A DNA stretch of 64,000 nucleotides from Pseudarthrobacter chlorophenolicus A6 (GCF_000022025.1 NC_011886.1:3265209-3329208), one strand, 5' to 3'; counted from the stretch's first letter, positions 1-7,748 are shown. Translations and numbers: made by a program. Notes: generated by a model from the sequence alone, not told the origin.

Positions 1-253
1 TCGCGGCGTCCTGGGTGGAGAGGGCCTGCGCGTCCGAACCGTAGGAGAGGATGTTGGCCGAGGCTGCGGCGTCGATGGGCGCGGCCACGTTGGCGTTGGC
101 GGCGACTGCAAGGTCGATGGGTGCGGCGGCGTTGATGCCCAAATCCAGGTCCGCGTTCAGATCCAGGACCGATGCCACTTCCTTGTCCGGGAGGGCGGTG
201 GCCTGCTCCTGCAGCAGTTCTTCGTCAGTGAGGGGACGCATCTGGTTGTCCAT
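1..253 (-). CDS. Alanine-rich hypothetical protein, C-terminal part outside the window
   Basis: The ATG at 253 has GGAGG about ten bases upstream and the frame stays open for 84 codons to the window edge. The product opens with an acidic stretch (MRPLTDEELLQEQ) and then becomes Ala/Asn-rich, with two imperfect copies of an AAPIDxAxxAxAN motif at about residues 42-68. No signal peptide or membrane segment is visible in the part present, and I do not recognise a family. It is transcribed away from the TasA-like gene, and the tandem 11-bp sites at 513-540 lie between the two. A surface or matrix role is possible from its position only. Confidence 0.6.
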   Translation of the reverse strand, partial: MDNQMRPLTDEELLQEQATALPDKEVASVLDLNADLDLGINAAAPIDLAVAANANVAAPIDAAASANILSYGSDAQALSTQDAA

Positions 254-365
254 GCTTGAAAAACCTCCGGTGCAGCGCGGGTGCTCTGCCCCCAGCGGGC
301 AGCCCGCGCTCCACAATACTAAGCATGATTAGCAGTTTTGCGAATGGACTGTAACCACTTTCGAA

Positions 366-464
366 GCGCACATCCGATATCGCGGCCCAGATAGCGGGCG
401 CGTCAACGAATGTGCGCAGCGTCAAAGCATACGTGCAGCGGAAACGGACCTGAGCAGCGAAAAC
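366..464. repeat. Intergenic repeat, copy A
   Basis: The first 45 bases (366-410) match 3842-3886 at 41 of 45 positions, and a GCAGCGgAAACGGAC-type tail follows in both copies, with about 18 extra bases in this one. The two copies bracket the fibre/response-regulator locus. No open frame is shared, so this looks like a non-coding dispersed repeat. Confidence 0.7.
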
Positions 465-512
465 AGCACAGCAGGCCGATCAATTGAGCACAACCTGAGC
501 GACTTCCGGGAA

Positions 513-540
513 CTTGAACCAGTCTTGAACTTTTCTTGTC
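513..540 (+). promoter_or_regulatory. Three tandem CTTGA-type half-sites, 11-bp period (site A)
   Basis: CTTGAA starts at 513 and 524 and CTTGTC at 535, an exact 11-bp period. The array is about 115 bp upstream of the TasA-like start. Direct repeats at one helical turn are typical targets of OmpR/PhoB-family regulators, and the same pattern recurs at 3300, 14592, 43032 and 45892. Binding by the regulator at 2439-3236 is inferred. Confidence 0.55.
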
Positions 541-654
541 AGTGGTGCCCGGTTGGCCTTGAAACTGGGCCGGCAAAGTTGTTGTTGTCAGCCGATGGGG
601 CTGGCAACAGTCCGCAGGCCGCACCGGCCGGCCATCACGAAACGGATCACCATC

Positions 655-1275
655 ATGGGTCTCAACCTCAAGTCCACCACCGGCAAGGTCCTCGCTTCCA
701 CCGCCCTGGTTGCCGCCGCAGCTTCCGTTGCAGGCCTGGGTACCTACGGTGCTTTCACCTCCACCACCAGCGCCAGCGAAACCGTCGCTTCCGGCACGGT
801 CAACGTGGCGCTCGGCGCCACCGGCACCGCCGCGAACCGCCTGTCCGTCGCAGCAAGCGGCCTGGTTGCCGGCGACACCGTCCAGCGCGCCGTGACCCTG
901 TCCAACACGGGCAACCAGAACCTCTCGGCCATCACCCTGACCACGGCAGCGACGCCGTCGTCCAAGCTGGACACGGACGCCGTCAACGGCCTCCAGCTGA
1001 CCGTGGACGCCTGCTCCGTCCCGTGGACCGAAGCCGGCACCTCCCCCGCCTTCACCTACACCTGCTCCGGCACGGTCACCCAGGTCCTCGCTCCCCGCGC
1101 AGTGGTGGGCGCCAACATGGCACTGTCAGGCCTGAACTCCGTGACCTCGGCCGCCGCTGACAACCTCCGCGTCACCGTGACCCTGCCGGCCGCCGCTGAC
1201 AACTCCTTCCAGGGCCTGTCCAGCACCGTCGGCTTCAGCTTCACCGGCACCCAGCGCACCGCCACCAGCAAGTAG
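655..1275 (+). CDS. TasA/camelysin-like secreted fibre-type protein (SipW substrate)
   Basis: The product has 206 residues. It begins with a lysine-containing n-region, an Ala-rich hydrophobic core (about residues 14-28) and then GTYGAFTST, which resembles the SipW cleavage region of TasA and camelysin-type proteins. The rest is Thr/Ser/Ala-rich with a beta-sandwich look (VTLSNTGNQNLSAITLTT), like the TasA/camelysin fold whose Bacillus members form matrix fibres. The open frame reaches back to 553, but the signal peptide fixes the start at the ATG at 655, which has only a weak GGAT upstream. A SipW-like peptidase follows directly. Fibre formation is inferred. An alternative is a short secreted protein with SipW-dependent export but no polymerisation. 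Confidence 0.75.
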   Translation: MGLNLKSTTGKVLASTALVAAAASVAGLGTYGAFTSTTSASETVASGTVNVALGATGTAANRLSVAASGLVAGDTVQRAVTLSNTGNQNLSAITLTTAATPSSKLDTDAVNGLQLTVDACSVPWTEAGTSPAFTYTCSGTVTQVLAPRAVVGANMALSGLNSVTSAAADNLRVTVTLPAAADNSFQGLSSTVGFSFTGTQRTATSK

Positions 1276-1303
1276 CCGTTCCGCCACCAGCTGTTCCGCA
1301 CGG

Positions 1304-1331
1304 CGGCGCGGATGCCCAGGCATCCGCGCCG
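1304..1331 (+). terminator. Perfect 13-bp hairpin between TasA-like and sipW-like genes
   Basis: CGGCGCGGATGCC at 1304-1316 pairs perfectly with 1319-1331 across a 2-base gap. There is no T-tract, so it is more likely an attenuator or mRNA-stabilising stem than a full terminator. It would let the abundant secreted protein be made in excess over the peptidase. Confidence 0.55.
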
Positions 1332-1372
1332 CGGAATCAACCACACACCGCCAGACCTGAACCGAGGGCATC

Positions 1373-2029
1373 ATGACCACGCACACCCAGTCCTACCCCG
1401 GACGGCGACGCGCCGCCGCCACGCCCTCGTACCCCAGCACCGCCGCAGTAACCCGGGCCGCGAAGGCCGCCGCGAAACTGGCCGGCAGGGTCCTCATGGT
1501 GGGCATCATGGTGGTGGCAGCGGCCGCTTTCCTCTTCCTGGCAGTAGGCCCCAGGGTGTTCGGCTACCAGACCTCAACCATGCTCACCGGCTCGATGTCG
1601 CCGCTGATCAACCCGGGCGACGTAGTGGTCAGCGTCCCCACCCCCGTCACCGACCTCAAGGTGGGCGACATCGTCACCTACCACATCCCCGTGGAGGACC
1701 AGCGGATCGAAACCCACCGCGTCACCGATGTGACCCGCGCCGGCGCCTCCACCACCATCCAGACCAAGGGCGACGCCAACAACGGCGCCGATCCCTGGAA
1801 CGCCACCATGGCGGACGACCACGCCTTCACCACCGTGGCCGTCATCCCGCACCTGGGCGATGCCATCCGCGCCCTCCGCTCACCGGTAGTGGGGAAAGTC
1901 CTCCTTTACGGAGCGCCGGCAGTGCTGGTCCTCCTCCTGCTGACCAGCATCTGGTCGAAGCCCACGGAGCCCAAAGAATCCACCGGTTCCACCCCAGGCA
2001 CGGCACTTCCAGCTACGATCCCCTCATGA
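1373..2029 (+). CDS. SipW-type signal peptidase I
   Basis: This 218-residue membrane peptidase should remove signal peptides from the preceding TasA-like protein. A membrane segment at about residues 39-60 is followed by the catalytic serine in TGSMSPLINPGD, then KVGDIVTY and THRVTDV. The histidine of the last motif replaces the general-base lysine of the bacterial type, as in SipW and ER-type peptidases. A TKGDANNGAD box and a second hydrophobic segment near the C-terminus complete the family layout. A GAGGG ribosome site sits 5 bases before the ATG. The stop overlaps the start of the next gene (ATGA), so the two are probably translationally coupled. Confidence 0.88.
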   Translation: MTTHTQSYPGRRRAAATPSYPSTAAVTRAAKAAAKLAGRVLMVGIMVVAAAAFLFLAVGPRVFGYQTSTMLTGSMSPLINPGDVVVSVPTPVTDLKVGDIVTYHIPVEDQRIETHRVTDVTRAGASTTIQTKGDANNGADPWNATMADDHAFTTVAVIPHLGDAIRALRSPVVGKVLLYGAPAVLVLLLLTSIWSKPTEPKESTGSTPGTALPATIPS

Positions 2030-2421
2030 GCCACGTTCGCGCTGACGGTCACGAGCCCACCGGGCAGTCCGACGGCGCCATCCTGGACAGGTCCTGCCTC
2101 GCCGACCTGGCGGACCAGCTCGCCTCACCGCAGGCGGCTGCCGAGTTCGCGGCAGTGTTCGTGGAGATGCTGCCGGGAAGGGTGGAGGCCATCGAGGCCC
2201 CGCTGGCGGATACCCGGGTGCAGGCGGCCCGCACGGCAGCACTGTCACTGGGGTCGTCGGCCGCGATGGTCGGAGCCCGGCAGCTGGTCCGCGATGCCGG
2301 GCTCATCAACCAGCACCTCAAAACCGGATCGCTGGAAGCGGCCCGGGATGTTGCGGCACGGCTCAGCGCGGACGCCGCAGCCGTGGCCGCCGCCATCGAA
2401 GACATGCTCGCCGGACAGTAG
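2026..2421 (+). CDS. Hpt-domain-like protein lacking the phosphohistidine
   Basis: The 131-residue product is almost all helical. It carries the signature region of a histidine phosphotransfer domain in the form ALSLGSSAAMVGA, where family members read AHxLKGSSANIGA. The phosphorylatable His is Leu and the conserved Lys is Gly, so phosphotransfer is not expected. The gene starts inside the stop codon of the signal peptidase gene (ATGA), which links it to the export unit. A second protein of the same kind ends the operon at 8445-8843. The intact REC-domain regulator encoded convergently next door is a natural binding partner. Scaffold or sequestration roles are inference. Confidence 0.72.
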   Translation: MSHVRADGHEPTGQSDGAILDRSCLADLADQLASPQAAAEFAAVFVEMLPGRVEAIEAPLADTRVQAARTAALSLGSSAAMVGARQLVRDAGLINQHLKTGSLEAARDVAARLSADAAAVAAAIEDMLAGQ

Positions 2422-2438
2422 CCGTCAGGACGGGAGCG

Positions 2439-3236
2439 TCAGGACAGGGACGACGGCGGCACCAGGCCGTAGCCCACGCCCCGCACAGTGCGGATGATCT
2501 GGGCCTCGGAGCCTCCTGCACGGATCTTCCGCCGCAGGTTGCCGATGTGGACTTCCACGAGGTGCTCGTCCGTGGCCCATTCGTCGCCCCAGACCCGGCG
2601 GAGCAGGGATTCCTTGGTCCACACCCTGCGTGGCGCCCCCATGAACGCGGCCAGCAGGTCGAATTCGGTCCGGGTCAGCACCACCTCGTTGCCGGCCACG
2701 TGGACGGTGCGCGACTCGGTATCCACGCTCACGGACCCGTGAACGCTCGCCTCAGCATCCGCCGGAACCGCTGCAGCCTGCGCGGGCACCGCTGACTGAT
2801 CAGGCTCCAAAGCCGCAGGCCCGGCAACCGCTGCCGTACCGCCGTCGGGCGCTCCGTTCCGGGGACGCCGGAACATGGCCGTGATGCGCGCCCCCAAGGA
2901 CCGGGGGCTGAAGGGCTTGGTCACAAAGTCGTCGGCGCCGATCTGCAGCCCCAGGAGCTCATCGATTTCCTCCACGCGGGCGGTGATCATCACTACGTAG
3001 GCGTCGGAGAATTCGCGCAGGCGCCGGCACACTTCCGTCCCGTCCAGGTCCGGCAGGTTCAGGTCCAGGGTGATCAGTTCCGGCTGGTGCTCACGGATCC
3101 GGGCCAGCCCGTCCATACCGTTTCCGGCCACCACCACGTCAAAGCCCTGCATGCTGAGCGTCCTGTTCAGCAGCATCTGGATGTCTTTGTCGTCTTCAAC
3201 TACAACGGCCCTGCGGTTGGCGGATTCATGTCCCAT
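2439..3236 (-). CDS. OmpR-family response regulator (REC plus winged helix)
   Basis: The receiver domain (about residues 8-125) has the acidic pair VVEDD, the phosphoacceptor aspartate in LITLDLNLPDLDG, and TKPF with the conserved lysine. An Ala/Pro-rich linker leads to a C-terminal winged helix with DLLAAFM, VEVHIGNLRRKI and IRTVRGVGYGL. I chose the ATG at 3236 because AGG lies 5 bases upstream; another ATG at 3248 adds four residues. The 365-residue open frame from 3536 is not credible upstream of these starts. No histidine kinase gene is in the window, so it is an orphan here. It probably binds the 11-bp direct repeats found at five promoters, one of them next to its own start. Confidence 0.92.
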   Translation of the reverse strand: MGHESANRRAVVVEDDKDIQMLLNRTLSMQGFDVVVAGNGMDGLARIREHQPELITLDLNLPDLDGTEVCRRLREFSDAYVVMITARVEEIDELLGLQIGADDFVTKPFSPRSLGARITAMFRRPRNGAPDGGTAAVAGPAALEPDQSAVPAQAAAVPADAEASVHGSVSVDTESRTVHVAGNEVVLTRTEFDLLAAFMGAPRRVWTKESLLRRVWGDEWATDEHLVEVHIGNLRRKIRAGGSEAQIIRTVRGVGYGLVPPSSLS

Positions 3237-3299
3237 GATGCCTAGCATTCCAGATAAGGCAGCCCTAACCTGCCACGGTGACGGGGACTCGCGGGCAAT

Positions 3300-3316
3300 C
3301 TTGAAGAAACCTTGAA
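3300..3316 (+). promoter_or_regulatory. Two CTTGAA half-sites, 11-bp period (site B)
   Basis: CTTGAA occurs at 3300 and 3311. The pair lies in the divergent region, about 75 bp before the secreted-protein start at 3391 and 50-65 bp upstream of the response-regulator start on the other strand. It could serve activation of the former and autoregulation of the latter. Confidence 0.55.
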
Positions 3317-3390
3317 CTGTCCCCGGGCGGGTGTTGAAGCCAGGGGCCCAGAATTGAAACAAGCAACCACAACGGAAGGTACCAGCAGGC

Positions 3391-3825
3391 ATGGGCACGT
3401 CACGGCACTCAGGCGCAGCACGGCATCTGCGCCGTCTTGTTGCCGGTCTGATCGTGGCCCTCTTCCTCGCAGCCACCCCCGCCATGGCCCAGGCCGCGTT
3501 CAGGGGCACCGCAACGGCACCGCTCTCCGCGTCCACCTACGTCATACCGGCTCCGGGCAGCATTGCCGGCACGTACTCCTGCGATACCACCCGGCCCTAC
3601 GGCTCCACCATCAACGTCACCAGCTACGGCAAGGTTGCGCGGGCCACGGCCTACCAGCTCACGGTCATCGCGCCCGACGGCACCTCGCTGTCCCAGACCT
3701 TCACGGCCAGCACCATCAGCATGACCAAACCGTCCTCACTGAAGAACGGCACGTACATCTACGAACTCAGTGCCATGGTGGGTACGTGGACCGGCAGCCC
3801 CTACCGCGGTACGTACACCTGCTGA
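3391..3825 (+). CDS. Small secreted protein of unknown function
   Basis: The 144-residue product has a clear signal peptide: an Arg-rich n-region, a hydrophobic core near residues 17-30, and a probable cut after AMAQA. The mature part of about 110 residues is rich in Ser, Thr and Tyr, has two cysteines (SCDTT and the C-terminal YTC) that could form a disulfide, and looks like a small beta-sandwich. I do not recognise the family. It is divergent from the response regulator and carries site B upstream, so it likely belongs to the same regulon. Confidence 0.75.
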   Translation: MGTSRHSGAARHLRRLVAGLIVALFLAATPAMAQAAFRGTATAPLSASTYVIPAPGSIAGTYSCDTTRPYGSTINVTSYGKVARATAYQLTVIAPDGTSLSQTFTASTISMTKPSSLKNGTYIYELSAMVGTWTGSPYRGTYTC

Positions 3826-3841
3826 CTTTGTGGCCGTCGAC

Positions 3842-3921
3842 GCGCACATTCGATATCGCGGCCCAGATAGGGGGTGCGTCAGCGAACTTCCGCAGCGAAA
3901 ACGGACATGGGCAGCGGAAAA
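3842..3921. repeat. Intergenic repeat, copy B
   Basis: Bases 3842-3886 match 366-410 at 41 of 45 positions, including an uninterrupted CGATATCGCGGCCCAGATAG. It starts 16 bases after the secreted-protein stop and lies in the gap before the zinc-ribbon microgene. Confidence 0.7.
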
Positions 3922-3940
3922 CTCGGGCGGCCCTACCCGG

Positions 3941-4093
3941 CTATGGCCGGTGCGCTGACGCGTCACCCCAGTACTGGTAGCTGTCGTAGCAGTCGCGGGA
4001 GCAGAACACCGCAGCCGGCGTGGGGAGAAGGGCCAGCCCGCAGTACCGACAGGTGGGCTTGGGTCGCAGAATCTGCTTCACGATTCTCAGCAT
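3941..4093 (-). CDS. Zinc-ribbon microprotein, 50 aa
   Basis: The frame reads MLRIVKQILRPKPTCRYCG, then a short loop and FCSRDCYDSYQYWG, giving a C-x2-C and C-x3-C pair suited to binding one zinc ion. An in-frame stop lies just upstream (4103-4105), so the ATG at 4093 is the only ATG start. No Shine-Dalgarno sequence precedes it, so translation could be leaderless. A decayed copy with the same seven first residues and the same upstream 97 bp sits at 8222-8317. Conservation of the cysteines and of the upstream sequence argues for a real gene. Its function is unknown. Confidence 0.5.
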   Translation of the reverse strand: MLRIVKQILRPKPTCRYCGLALLPTPAAVFCSRDCYDSYQYWGDASAHRP

Positions 4094-4169
4094 GGATGAA
4101 GGCTAAGCGCCCAATCCGCGCCTGTGACCAGTGGAGCGATACCCCACTTTCCAGGCAAGTAATACCTAC
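4073..4169 (-). repeat. 97-bp direct repeat, copy 1 (5' part and upstream region of the zinc-ribbon gene)
   Basis: This stretch matches 8297-8393 with only three differences. It covers the first seven codons of the microgene and about 75 bases upstream of it, and contains a small hairpin AGTGG...CCACT at 4130-4148. Identity falls sharply inside the coding part, so the upstream segment seems to be the more constrained element. Confidence 0.8.
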
Positions 4170-4197
4170 TCGCAACCAGCCCCGGCACGGTTCCTGA

Positions 4198-4437
4198 CGG
4201 CAGGACGTCCGACGGCGGCGCAACGGTTGCAGGGGAATCGCTCTACGGCCACGCCTCGGCTTAGCGCCCTCATTGCCCGTCCCCCTCAAGCTCAAACAAG
4301 ACTCCTGCCAAGAGCTGCCCGACCGGCTCTGTGCCATCTCGGGGGCAGCAACCTGGCCTGCAGGGCGGCGACTTCACGCCATCCTCCTTGTCCGCACCGC
4401 AGACAACATAGACCTCCGCCAAGTCATCTTCAAATAA
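4198..4437 (+). other. Gap with no supported gene
   Basis: About 240 bases form one open frame without a usable start codon. The frame ends at TAA 4435-4437 immediately before the open frame of the SGNH hydrolase. It may be decayed upstream sequence of that gene. I see no promoter or repeat in it. Confidence 0.3.
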
Positions 4438-4551
4438 CTGCAGTTCGAGACACGGACGCCCGGGAGGTACATCGGCGCCGGACGCGGGACGCTTCGAATT
4501 AGCCAGCGAGGGGAAGTTTCTGCCACGATTGCCACAGCTACGGCACCCAAG

Positions 4552-5760
4552 TTGGACGCCACAGCGGCGGCCGTAACGTACGGCAAAAAGGACCTGCTGA
4601 GTTTCGTCACGCTGGGCGACTCCCGCACCCAGTTCAACGGGAACATCCGTCAGGAAGATGTCTCCGGCGGCGGCGACGCCATCACCAAGCTCGACCGGGG
4701 CTACATGACCTGGGCGCAGGTCCTGCTGCGGCAGCGTATGCGCTGGATCAAGAATGGCGGCGTCGGTGGTGACACCACGGCCATGATGCTCGCCCGAACG
4801 GACGCGCTGCTGGACCTGAACCCCGGCTGGCTCATCGGCTTCGGGGTCATCAACTCCGTCAACTCAGACGTCCCCTCAGCCACCATCATTTCCGAACTGG
4901 GACAGATCTTCGACAAGTGCGCCGCCCGAGGCGTCAAAGTGGTCTGGGGCACCGACTGGTGCTCCACCAGCACCAACACCATCGCCCGGAAATCTGCCCT
5001 TTACGGCACCAACGAGTGGCTGCGGCAGCAGGTAGGCGTACGCCCGGACTTCTACCTTGCCGACTATGCCACGGCCATCGTGGACCCCACCACTGGCACG
5101 CCCTACGCCGCGCTTGCGTCGGACAACCTGCACCAAGACGGCCCCGGCGGTCTTCGGATGGCTCGCCAGTTGGTCAAGGTACTGTCGCCGCTGATCCCGC
5201 CGAGTGACCGGCTCATTGTCTCGAACCTGGACACCACTAACCTGCTGTTGAACGGGATGTTCGAAGGTGACGGAGGCACGGGGCGCGCCACCACTTGGGC
5301 ATCTGGAACCGGCGGCACTGCCACCTATGCCAAGGTCGCCCGCACGGACGGCGTGCCCGGATTCTGGCAGCAGGTCACCGTGAGCGGCGCGACCGGTTCC
5401 CGTCTCCGCGAAGACCTGCTTCCCGGAGTGGCCGGCTCGTGGGTAGAAGGTGACAAGGTCCGCTTCGAGATTGAATTCGAAACGGACGCGGCCGGCTGGA
5501 ACGCCTCCCAGTTCTACGCCGGCATTCAGGTCTTCGGCGCGACAGGCATTCTCCACGCCACCGACTGCGTCCACTCCAGCGGTACAGCGGCACAGACCGA
5601 CCGGCCAGAGTCTGGAATCTGCCGCACCCCGGCCATCACCATCGGCGCCGGGGCAACCACCGTCCGGGTGTACGTGACGCTGGTGGGAGACGGCACCTAC
5701 CGCGTGGCCAGGGCACGACTGTTCAAGGCCACATACCTCCCGCCTCAGTGCGTTGACTGA
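4552..5760 (+). CDS. SGNH/GDSL-type hydrolase with C-terminal beta-sandwich domain, N-terminus uncertain
   Basis: The N-terminal half has the SGNH esterase blocks: VTLGDSRTQ with the nucleophile serine, the oxyanion glycine in GGVGGDTTA, FGVINSVNS in the Asn block position, and DNLHQDGP with the Asp-x-x-His pair. The last 180 residues start with LLLNGMFEGDG and resemble a jelly-roll carbohydrate-binding domain. No signal peptide is present. The listed TTG start has no ribosome site, while the frame is open back to 4438 without ATG or GTG, and GAGGGGAAG at 4507-4515 precedes an ACG-ATT pair. The gene may be 5'-truncated or may use a rare start. Such proteins are frequent in phage tail regions. 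Confidence 0.7.
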   Translation: MDATAAAVTYGKKDLLSFVTLGDSRTQFNGNIRQEDVSGGGDAITKLDRGYMTWAQVLLRQRMRWIKNGGVGGDTTAMMLARTDALLDLNPGWLIGFGVINSVNSDVPSATIISELGQIFDKCAARGVKVVWGTDWCSTSTNTIARKSALYGTNEWLRQQVGVRPDFYLADYATAIVDPTTGTPYAALASDNLHQDGPGGLRMARQLVKVLSPLIPPSDRLIVSNLDTTNLLLNGMFEGDGGTGRATTWASGTGGTATYAKVARTDGVPGFWQQVTVSGATGSRLREDLLPGVAGSWVEGDKVRFEIEFETDAAGWNASQFYAGIQVFGATGILHATDCVHSSGTAAQTDRPESGICRTPAITIGAGATTVRVYVTLVGDGTYRVARARLFKATYLPPQCVD

Positions 5761-6011
5761 TAGTCGGGGTGGTCCGCGTAGATTGCGGCAAGAGCCCGCA
5801 GCGTGGGGCAGGGTAGTCTTCCACAGCTGCATGCTGCGGGCTCTATCGGAAAAGCAGGATCATCAACGGTGTATGTCGGGGTCGTATGGACGGCGAGAAT
5901 TTGCCGCTTTGCTGCACACTCAGCCGCCATCCGGCCCTTCTGCCACCCAAGCTCCATTGCACCGGCCTCATCTTCCGAGATCCGCGCTTCCAAAAAGTCC
6001 CTGAGGTTCAC
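5745..6011 (-). CDS. DUF6221-family small protein
   Basis: This 88-residue product begins NLRDFLEARISEDEAGA and ends CPTLRALAAIYADHPDY, the recognisable C-terminal signature of DUF6221 proteins found in actinobacteria and their phages. Two cysteines (CSCGRLPC) precede the signature. The GTG start has no clear ribosome site. The 3' end overlaps the SGNH gene by 16 bases in convergent orientation. Function is unknown. Together with the two SGNH hydrolases it supports a phage-derived patch. Confidence 0.65.
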   Translation of the reverse strand: MNLRDFLEARISEDEAGAMELGWQKGRMAAECAAKRQILAVHTTPTYTVDDPAFPIEPAACSCGRLPCPTLRALAAIYADHPDYQSTH

Positions 6012-6322
6012 AACAACTAGTGAATCGCCCGCCGATCAGTATTCGCACCAGTAGTCGGTACTCGTTTCGTTCCAGGTCAGATGATTCGCGTCGGCCTTCG
6101 CGATCATCTACGACGGCGTCCGCTGGTTAGTTCGTTTGGTTGTAGAAAGCCCTCGCGCCGCTGAAATTCGGCGGGGCGGGGCGCTTCTCATGTTCACGAA
6201 GAATTCGCTATCCCATCACGATTTAACGGTTTCCCGACAGCCGCCATATGCTATGCTCGGCGGCCCAGAGGGGCCGCTTTTCGTGTATCCACCGTCACTG
6301 GCGGTGTCATGGGGGCATAACT
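6012..6322 (+). other. Leader region of the second SGNH hydrolase
   Basis: No gene is seen here. The region falls to lower GC around 6180-6260 and contains TATGCT (6250-6255) in a possible -10 position, followed by the hairpin at 6260-6281. Confidence 0.35.
6260..6281 (+). terminator. Perfect 7-bp GC hairpin with T-tract in a leader
   Basis: GCGGCCC (6260-6266) pairs with GGGCCGC (6271-6277) across AGAG, followed by TTTT. It lies about 45 bases upstream of the TTG start at 6323, so it could attenuate transcription of that gene or end an upstream transcript. Confidence 0.5.
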
Positions 6323-7675
6323 TTGGAACACTCTGCACAAACTCATTTACAACGCCGCGCCTTTTTCCGCTTTGGCAGCGCCGCAGCAGCAGGCGGCGGG
6401 TTGCTCGCACTAAACACAGTGAATGCGGCTCCGGCCGATGCGACCACCCCGGCATCCCTGTCCATCCCATCGTGGGGAACAACGACACGGAGTTACAACG
6501 AAGCACTGGATGCCTACAACCTGCGGCCCAACAATCTCTCCCGATGGCGAGCTGCGCGGACACGAGCCGCCGCGGGGTTGGGCACGGGCCACATCACCAC
6601 GTTCCTCGACTCCATCACTGCCACCCAGGGCGTACCCGGCGTATCGGAACCGAAATACGCCAACGCCTGGTACGGGCGACTGAACCGCATGCTGGAGGCC
6701 AGCTATGGCCGAGCCGGCTCGGGCATCGTCGTCCCCTGGGACCGGTGGTACGACAAACCTGCCGAAGACGCCAGATTGACGATGACTGGAACCGTCACCA
6801 AACATACGTTCGGCCCACACCAGCTCGGCTGCATCCGATGGCTCAATGGCGGAGGCGGCAACTTCGTGGAGTTCACGGACACCTGTACCGAGTTCGTGCT
6901 CTACATGGTCAATGGAGGCTCACGGCCGCGAGTCCAGGTCGATGGCGGCCCAGTGAAGTTCATTGCCGGCAACCCGAACACCGACGTGGCCCAGACGGAC
7001 TATGATCCGGAGCCCGGCTACCAGAAGACCGCGACCGGCTCCACTGGCCAGATCGTCACCCGCGTTCCCGCCGGCCCGTTCGCACCGCACACCATCCGCA
7101 TCTACGCGCCGACGAACAACACATCGTACGCCTACCTCATAGGCATCGAAGGCAGAACAGGCGCCGCCGGCATCCGGGTATCCAACCTGGCGCGCTCTGG
7201 TCTGAAAATGGCCGAGTTCATCCGCGATGACTCGGCCGCATACCTATCAGGCCTGCCGACCTCACTCGACATGCCCAAAGCCGACCTCGCCATCATGCTG
7301 CTCGGAATGAACGACTACCAAGCGCACAGAGACATCCCCACATTCAAGGCAAACGTGACGACAGTGGTGCAGCGCCAGAAATCCTCCGAAGCGTTCAGGG
7401 CGAACGGTGATGTGCTGCTAGTGACCTGTCCGCAGCCGAACTACTCTTACCCGATCCCGGCCGATGGCGTGCTGACGCCGCCTCTGGCCGAGTACTACAC
7501 CGCCCTGTACGAGGTGGCTGATGAGCAGGACATCCCGCTGCTTGATCTCGCCAACCGGTGGAAGGACTTCGCGACCAGCAACGCACTAGGCTACTTCGCT
7601 GATCCGCTCCACCCGAACAACCTCGGCAGCGAGGAAATCGCCACCGCCATCCACAACGTCTTGATGGCGGTCTAA
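6323..7675 (+). CDS. Secreted SGNH/GDSL-type hydrolase with Tat-like signal
   Basis: The TTG start has GGGGG seven bases upstream. The N-terminus carries QRRAFFRFGSAAAAGGG, a twin-arginine signal followed by a hydrophobic stretch and an Ala-rich cut region near residue 35. Block I is FLDSITAT, with Leu where most members have Gly but with the Asp-Ser pair kept. Block III is LLGMNDY and block V is DPLHPNNLG, so catalytic Ser, Asn, Asp and His are all present. About 130 residues between blocks I and III form an inserted beta-rich domain. It is probably an esterase acting on polysaccharide or cell-envelope acyl groups. It is transcribed alone and followed by a terminator. Confidence 0.8.
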   Translation: MEHSAQTHLQRRAFFRFGSAAAAGGGLLALNTVNAAPADATTPASLSIPSWGTTTRSYNEALDAYNLRPNNLSRWRAARTRAAAGLGTGHITTFLDSITATQGVPGVSEPKYANAWYGRLNRMLEASYGRAGSGIVVPWDRWYDKPAEDARLTMTGTVTKHTFGPHQLGCIRWLNGGGGNFVEFTDTCTEFVLYMVNGGSRPRVQVDGGPVKFIAGNPNTDVAQTDYDPEPGYQKTATGSTGQIVTRVPAGPFAPHTIRIYAPTNNTSYAYLIGIEGRTGAAGIRVSNLARSGLKMAEFIRDDSAAYLSGLPTSLDMPKADLAIMLLGMNDYQAHRDIPTFKANVTTVVQRQKSSEAFRANGDVLLVTCPQPNYSYPIPADGVLTPPLAEYYTALYEVADEQDIPLLDLANRWKDFATSNALGYFADPLHPNNLGSEEIATAIHNVLMAV

Positions 7676-7709
7676 CCCGGCGGTCGAATACGGCTAAGCA
7701 TGAGCCTTT

Positions 7710-7748
7710 GAGAAGCCCTGCGAATCGGTATCCCACGCGGGGCTTCTC
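7710..7748 (+). terminator. Terminator after the SGNH hydrolase
   Basis: GAGAAGCCC (7710-7718) pairs with GGGCTTCTC (7740-7748) across a 21-base loop, 35 bases after the stop codon at 7675. Confidence 0.6.

Noticed and set aside
3237..3536. Upstream extension of the response regulator to 3536
   Set aside because: The extra residues resemble no receiver domain, would cover the site B promoter region and overlap the start of the secreted-protein gene. ATG 3236 or 3248 fits the family start.
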